Source: Clostridia bacterium
GTDB taxonomy: Bacteria > Bacillota > Sulfobacillia > SLMV01
Direction: 5' to 3'
DNA: 36,703 nt
Assembly (NCBI GenBank): GCA_003551215.1
Contig: PUMD01000073.1
Coordinates: 1-36,703 of the forward strand
In this document: positions 31,231 through 36,703 of the stretch, in pieces
Layout of the letters: each line of letters starts with the position of its first letter
How positions within the stretch are numbered: position 1 is the stretch's first letter
Notes under the pieces: model-generated
What the model saw: only the letters and a program-made list of their open reading frames with translations
What the model was told of the DNA's origin: nothing
Databases searched by the model: none
Translations under genes and position numbers: made by a program

Positions 31231-32265
31231 TCAGGGCTGATATTTGTTCACATTTCGAAGATGCTCTGAGAAGGTTTCCGAAAAGGCATGCGTCCCATCC
31301 CCGCGGGACACAAAATACAGATAGGAGGTTTCTTCAGGCCACAGAACTGCATCGATACTGCTGGTTCCTGGATTGGCAATGGGCCCAGGCGGCAAGCCCG
31401 AGTTGCGATAGGTATTGTAGGGAGTATCAATCTCAGTCTCGCTTCGCGTAATGTTCCTGTCGATGTCGCCCAGAGCATAAGCCACCGTTGAACAGGCCTC
31501 CAGCCGCATACCTATGTCCAGGCGGTTGAAAAACACCGAAGCCACTTTCGGTCTTTCTGAGTCAATCCGAGCCTCACGCTCTACCAGGGAAGCCAGCGTG
31601 AGCACCTCGTGAATATCGAGACCAAGCTCGCCTGCCCGCTGACGCCGCCTCTCGGTCCAAAACGACTCCATCTCGGAGATAAGGCGTTCGATTATGTCGG
31701 TTTCATCCGCCCCCCACGATATCTCGTAGGTTCCGGGAAGAAGGTATCCCTCCAGGGGAGAAAAAGGCAGCTGATACTTCTCACACGCTTGCCCCTCACC
31801 ATAATCCGCCGCCAGAAATCCTTCCTGATAATCCTCCCATTCAGTCAAAATTCGGTTAAAAACCTCCGGTTCGCCCAGCTCCTGGCTGACCAGGTGATCC
31901 ACTACCTGTTCGGTAGTCATCCCTTCCGGCAAAGTAAAACGCCTGCTGGCAGTTCGCCCGCTGACCAGATGATTAAGGATGTCCTCTGCGCTCATATCCC
32001 GGCTGAGCTCATACCAGCCAGCCTGCATCTGGCCATCAACCCCCCGCCATCTGCCAAGCAGGATGATGGTCCAATGCTCAGAAACCAGATCTCGAGCAGC
32101 CAGCTGACCGGCAACTTCCCTGCTGCTGGCCCCCGGGCGAACTTCGAACATAATAGACTCCGTGCAATCAGGGTCCACCGGCTCAACGGCTTCCATGACC
32201 CAGCTGCGTGCTGCTACGGCTCCCACCGCCAGCACCATCACCAAAACGAGCACAACGTAACGCAA
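31231..32265 (-). CDS. mltG: Endolytic murein transglycosylase MltG (YceG-like)
   Basis: 344-residue membrane-anchored enzyme that cuts nascent glycan strands and sets their length. An N-terminal signal anchor (VVLVLVMVLAVGAVAA) is followed by a LysM-like part (FEVRPGASSREVAGQL) and the YceG domain: LEGYLLPGTY (171-180), the catalytic Glu229 in LASLVEREA, VASVFFNRL and NTYRNSGLPPGPIANPG. The start is TTG 32265 with GGAGAGGAGAGG upstream. It follows the DUF1292 gene by 34 bp in the alaS-ireB-ruvX cluster, its usual place in Bacillota. Confidence 0.95.
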   Translation of the reverse strand: MRYVVLVLVMVLAVGAVAARSWVMEAVEPVDPDCTESIMFEVRPGASSREVAGQLAARDLVSEHWTIILLGRWRGVDGQMQAGWYELSRDMSAEDILNHLVSGRTASRRFTLPEGMTTEQVVDHLVSQELGEPEVFNRILTEWEDYQEGFLAADYGEGQACEKYQLPFSPLEGYLLPGTYEISWGADETDIIERLISEMESFWTERRRQRAGELGLDIHEVLTLASLVEREARIDSERPKVASVFFNRLDIGMRLEACSTVAYALGDIDRNITRSETEIDTPYNTYRNSGLPPGPIANPGTSSIDAVLWPEETSYLYFVSRGDGTHAFSETFSEHLRNVNKYQP

Positions 32266-32299
32266 TCCGCGCCTCTCCTCTCCCGCAGTTCAGCCCGGG

Positions 32300-32560
32300 C
32301 TACGTGGCTTCCTCAATTAGTTCCTGCCAGGCCTCAACTACTTCCTGCCATTCATCTTCATCAACGACGTCCTCGAGATAGGTCTCCTCATCACCTTCCA
32401 CAATGCGAAAAGCGTAGGCCTCATCCGCCGGTCCCTCAACCGGGGCACAGACCACGTAGTCACCTCTGGCCAGACTGAGAAACTCCAGGACCTCCATCTC
32501 GATCTCTTCTCCCTCTGGATCGACGATCTGCAGCACCTGCGCTTCAGATTCCTGGCTCAT
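32300..32560 (-). CDS. DUF1292 family protein (YrzB-like)
   Basis: 86-residue very acidic protein of the DUF1292 family: LQIVDPEGEEIEMEVLEFL, RGDYVVCAPVE and YAFRIVEGDEETYLEDVVDEDEWQEV. Function is not known; genes of this family regularly follow ruvX. ATG 32560 (MSQESEAQ) is 8 nt after GGGAGG; a GTG three codons earlier overlaps the ribosome site. It lies 22 bp after ruvX. Confidence 0.93.
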   Translation of the reverse strand: MSQESEAQVLQIVDPEGEEIEMEVLEFLSLARGDYVVCAPVEGPADEAYAFRIVEGDEETYLEDVVDEDEWQEVVEAWQELIEEAT

Positions 32561-32581
32561 CGGATTCACCTCCCGTCAGCC

Positions 32582-33073
32582 TTATGGTTCATCACTTGAG
32601 TTGTCAGTATTCCCTTCCACGTCTGCACCTGTTGAGGCCTGAGCATCAAGATAAGTTCGGAGAATGAGGGCAGCAGCCAGTTTGTCCACCTTCCCCTTAC
32701 GGCCCCGACGGCTAATATCTCCCTCGATAAGCAGGTTTGTGGCGCTCTGGCTGGTAAGCCTCTCATCCATCATCACCACCCGGCAATCCAGCCGCTGCCT
32801 CAGCTGGCGGGCAAAATCAAGCGTGTACCGGGCCTGCGGCCCCAAGGTAGCATTCATGTTGCGGGGCAATCCCACCACCAGGGTATCCACATCATTGTCC
32901 CGGCAAAGCTGTTCGATTCGTCCAATCACCGCACAGCGGCCGGGTAGGCTGGTTTCACTACCTTCCTCATCCCACTCGAGGACACACAGGGGCTGGGCCA
33001 ATATGCGGGCGGGATCGCTGACGGCCACCCCTATCCTCCTGTGTCCCACATCCAGCGCCATTATCCTGCTCAC
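32582..33073 (-). CDS. ruvX: Putative pre-16S rRNA nuclease / Holliday junction resolvase YqgF
   Basis: 163-residue RNase H-fold nuclease. Conserved acids are in IMALDVGHRRIGVAVSD (Asp8), MMDERLTSQSA and KVDKLAAALIL; VVGLPRNMN is the family signature. Family members process the 5' end of 16S rRNA in E. coli. The GTG at 33073 overlaps the rhomboid stop (GTGA), with GGGGGAAG 7 nt upstream. The C-terminus has an extra acidic tail of about 20 residues (ADVEGNTDNSSDEP) of no known role. Confidence 0.94.
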   Translation of the reverse strand: MSRIMALDVGHRRIGVAVSDPARILAQPLCVLEWDEEGSETSLPGRCAVIGRIEQLCRDNDVDTLVVGLPRNMNATLGPQARYTLDFARQLRQRLDCRVVMMDERLTSQSATNLLIEGDISRRGRKGKVDKLAAALILRTYLDAQASTGADVEGNTDNSSDEP

Positions 33074-33795
33074 AGAAGGTCTTCCCCCTCCTGTGATTCA
33101 TCCAGGCCGCGGCGCCTGCGTGAATCCGAAGGTACGTTCCTGCCAAACCACAAGACCAGGATTATACCGGCCACAAAACCTCCTATATGGGCCCACCAGG
33201 CAACCGCCTGTGGCCCGGCAGCACCGAATATCCCACTTAACACCTGCAGCAAGAACCAAAACAGAAGAAAGATCATGGCCGGGATTTCTGCCACTGTGAA
33301 GAAAAACCCCAGCGGAACAAGGGCAAGCACCCGAGCACGAGGAAACAGCACCAGATAGGCACCGAGAATACCCGCAATGGCACCGCTGGCACCTATGGTC
33401 GGGATCATGCTTCTGAGGTTGAATACCACATGGCATACGTTACCCAATGCCCCTGTCAACAGGTAAAACACCAAAAATGACCCGGAACCCATACTCGCCT
33501 CAACATTGTCACCGAATATCCACAAATAAAGCATGTTACCCCCAAAATGCAGCCATCCTCCGTGCAGAAACATGGCTGTCAGCAGAGGCAGAAGCTGCGG
33601 CCACCGCTGGGGGAAGACAAAAGTCAGCGGACTGCCGATGCGAGCCGGGATCACTCCGTAGGTGTTCAGCAGGGCATTCAGCTGCGGCACTGGAAGCAGC
33701 ATCTGATAGATGAAGACCGCCGCGTTAGCTGCCAAAAGCAGATAGGTCATCCAGGGCCTGCCCCGCGACGGCATATTGTCGCTTATGGGTATCAC
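33070..33795 (-). CDS. Rhomboid-family intramembrane serine protease
   Basis: 241 residues with about six to seven membrane helices. The catalytic Ser137 is in IGASGAIAG and His203 in WAHIGGFVAG; Asn87 in FGGNMLYLWIFGDNVE is the oxyanion residue. VIPISDNMPSRGRPWMTY is the typical opening of this bacterial subgroup. The start is GTG 33795, 9 nt after GGGGAGG. Unusually, it sits between ireB and ruvX, a pair commonly adjacent in Bacillota, and overlaps ruvX by 4 bp. A good promoter (33848-33876) lies just upstream. The substrate is unknown. Confidence 0.93.
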   Translation of the reverse strand: MIPISDNMPSRGRPWMTYLLLAANAAVFIYQMLLPVPQLNALLNTYGVIPARIGSPLTFVFPQRWPQLLPLLTAMFLHGGWLHFGGNMLYLWIFGDNVEASMGSGSFLVFYLLTGALGNVCHVVFNLRSMIPTIGASGAIAGILGAYLVLFPRARVLALVPLGFFFTVAEIPAMIFLLFWFLLQVLSGIFGAAGPQAVAWWAHIGGFVAGIILVLWFGRNVPSDSRRRRGLDESQEGEDLL

Positions 33796-33847
33796 CGCAG
33801 CCAGCCTCCCCACCGCATTATTAGCATATCAGCTGCAAACCACTACC

Positions 33848-33876
33848 ATTATGCGGCACATAGAAAGCATGGTAAA
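33848..33876 (-). promoter_or_regulatory. Promoter upstream of the rhomboid gene
   Basis: TTTACC (33876-33871), 17-bp spacer, CATAAT (33853-33848) on the minus strand; -35 matches 4 of 6 and -10 matches 5 of 6. Lies in the 138-bp gap after ireB, so the rhomboid-ruvX-DUF1292-mltG group may start here. Confidence 0.5.
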
Positions 33877-33933
33877 GAGCCGGGTGGCAAAACATTTCAG
33901 GTTGACCAAAACCCCAATTCCACCGTCCCGACT

Positions 33934-34212
33934 TCATTCGGATTCGCCTTCTATCTCGCGCAGGTAAAAGCTCACCAGCTCACCGAGCAGTCTGTCCCTT
34001 TCAACTTCGGATACAGCTGCACGAGCCCCTTCATGCTCGGTAATGTAGGTAGGGTCTCCCGACAGCAGGTATCCCACCATCTGCTTGACAGGGTCGTAAC
34101 CTCTCTGCAGAAGTGCATGCTTGACCCTGGCCAAGACCTCATCAGCTGGCGGTTCGCCTGCGGTGATATCGCTGCGGCACCACTTTCTGGATGATGTTTC
34201 CCCTTCGGACAT
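33934..34212 (-). CDS. ireB: IreB/YrzL family regulatory protein
   Basis: 92-residue protein. The conserved core matches the UPF0297/IreB family: VKHALLQRGYDPVKQMVGYLLSGDPTYI, EGARAAVSEVERDRLLGELVSFYL. In Enterococcus IreB is phosphorylated by the Ser/Thr kinase IreK on N-terminal threonines and helps set cephalosporin tolerance. Here the N-terminus (MSEGETSSRKWCRSDITAG) does not show the usual TMKF/TVRF-like acceptor motif. ATG 34212 has GAGGGG 6 nt upstream and lies 23 bp after alaS, the usual order. Confidence 0.92.
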   Translation of the reverse strand: MSEGETSSRKWCRSDITAGEPPADEVLARVKHALLQRGYDPVKQMVGYLLSGDPTYITEHEGARAAVSEVERDRLLGELVSFYLREIEGESE

Positions 34213-34235
34213 CAGTTACCCCTCATCCCGTCGTG

Positions 34236-36703
<2,468 letters not shown>

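Overview
The window reads as a chromosomal stretch of a moderately GC-rich, endospore-forming member of the Bacillota (Clostridia-like). The lineage evidence is a sigma-K gene with a pro-sequence, an alaS–ireB–ruvX–DUF1292–mltG neighbourhood, a LipM octanoyltransferase of the Bacillus type, split GcvPA/GcvPB, a Flp/Tad pilus locus without a secretin, and strong AGGAGG ribosome binding sites with many GTG/TTG starts. Several proteins are rich in Asp/Glu, which would fit a salty habitat, but that is only an impression. Almost all genes lie on the minus strand; the plus-strand genes are a methyltransferase, thiN and an SLH-domain protein.

Layout from left to right. (1) 1-2727: etfB, etfA with an N-terminal 2x[4Fe-4S] ferredoxin domain, and glcD (cut by the window edge). 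Together these look like an LctBCD-type electron-confurcating 2-hydroxyacid (lactate/glycolate) dehydrogenase. (2) 2978-4457 (+): a SAM methyltransferase and thiamine pyrophosphokinase. (3) 4429-17600 (-): a roughly 13 kb run that starts at a tandem glycine riboswitch with an intrinsic terminator. The order is gcvT-gcvH-gcvPA-gcvPB, two radical-SAM genes, lipM, lpd, glyA, an Xaa-Pro peptidase, efp and a PHP phosphoesterase. It contains everything needed to split glycine, make serine, and build the lipoyl arm on GcvH. No LipA is present in the window; the two radical-SAM proteins fit the two-component lipoyl synthase LipS1/LipS2.

(4) 17605-23433 (-): a Tad pilus operon in the order cpaB-cpaE-tadA-tadB-tadC-flp-tadE-tadG-like, driven by a near-consensus promoter at 23455-23483. 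It is divergent from an SLH/S-layer-type exported protein (23567-24991, +) that is preceded by an overlapping 7-residue leader ORF. (5) 24992-25832: a gene-poor stretch with a strong hairpin and two tandem 23-nt repeats resembling an IS21-family end. (6) 25833-29440 (-): a divergent D-aminoacylase-like amidohydrolase, a P-loop kinase of deoxynucleoside/thymidylate-kinase type, and a PilT ATPase. (7) 29596-36703 (-): alaS (5' end outside the window), ireB, a rhomboid protease, ruvX, a DUF1292 protein, mltG, sigK, a YqeG-like HAD phosphatase and a small unknown gene.

The best candidates for biology beyond routine annotation are the LipS1/LipS2 genes inside a glycine-riboswitch operon with a perfect 12-bp hairpin at the start of lipS1, the PHP gene whose metal motif lies upstream of any canonical start codon, the amidohydrolase with rearranged metal-ligand motifs, and the leader ORF in front of the SLH gene. 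I did not find a clearly unprecedented multi-gene defence or mobile system.
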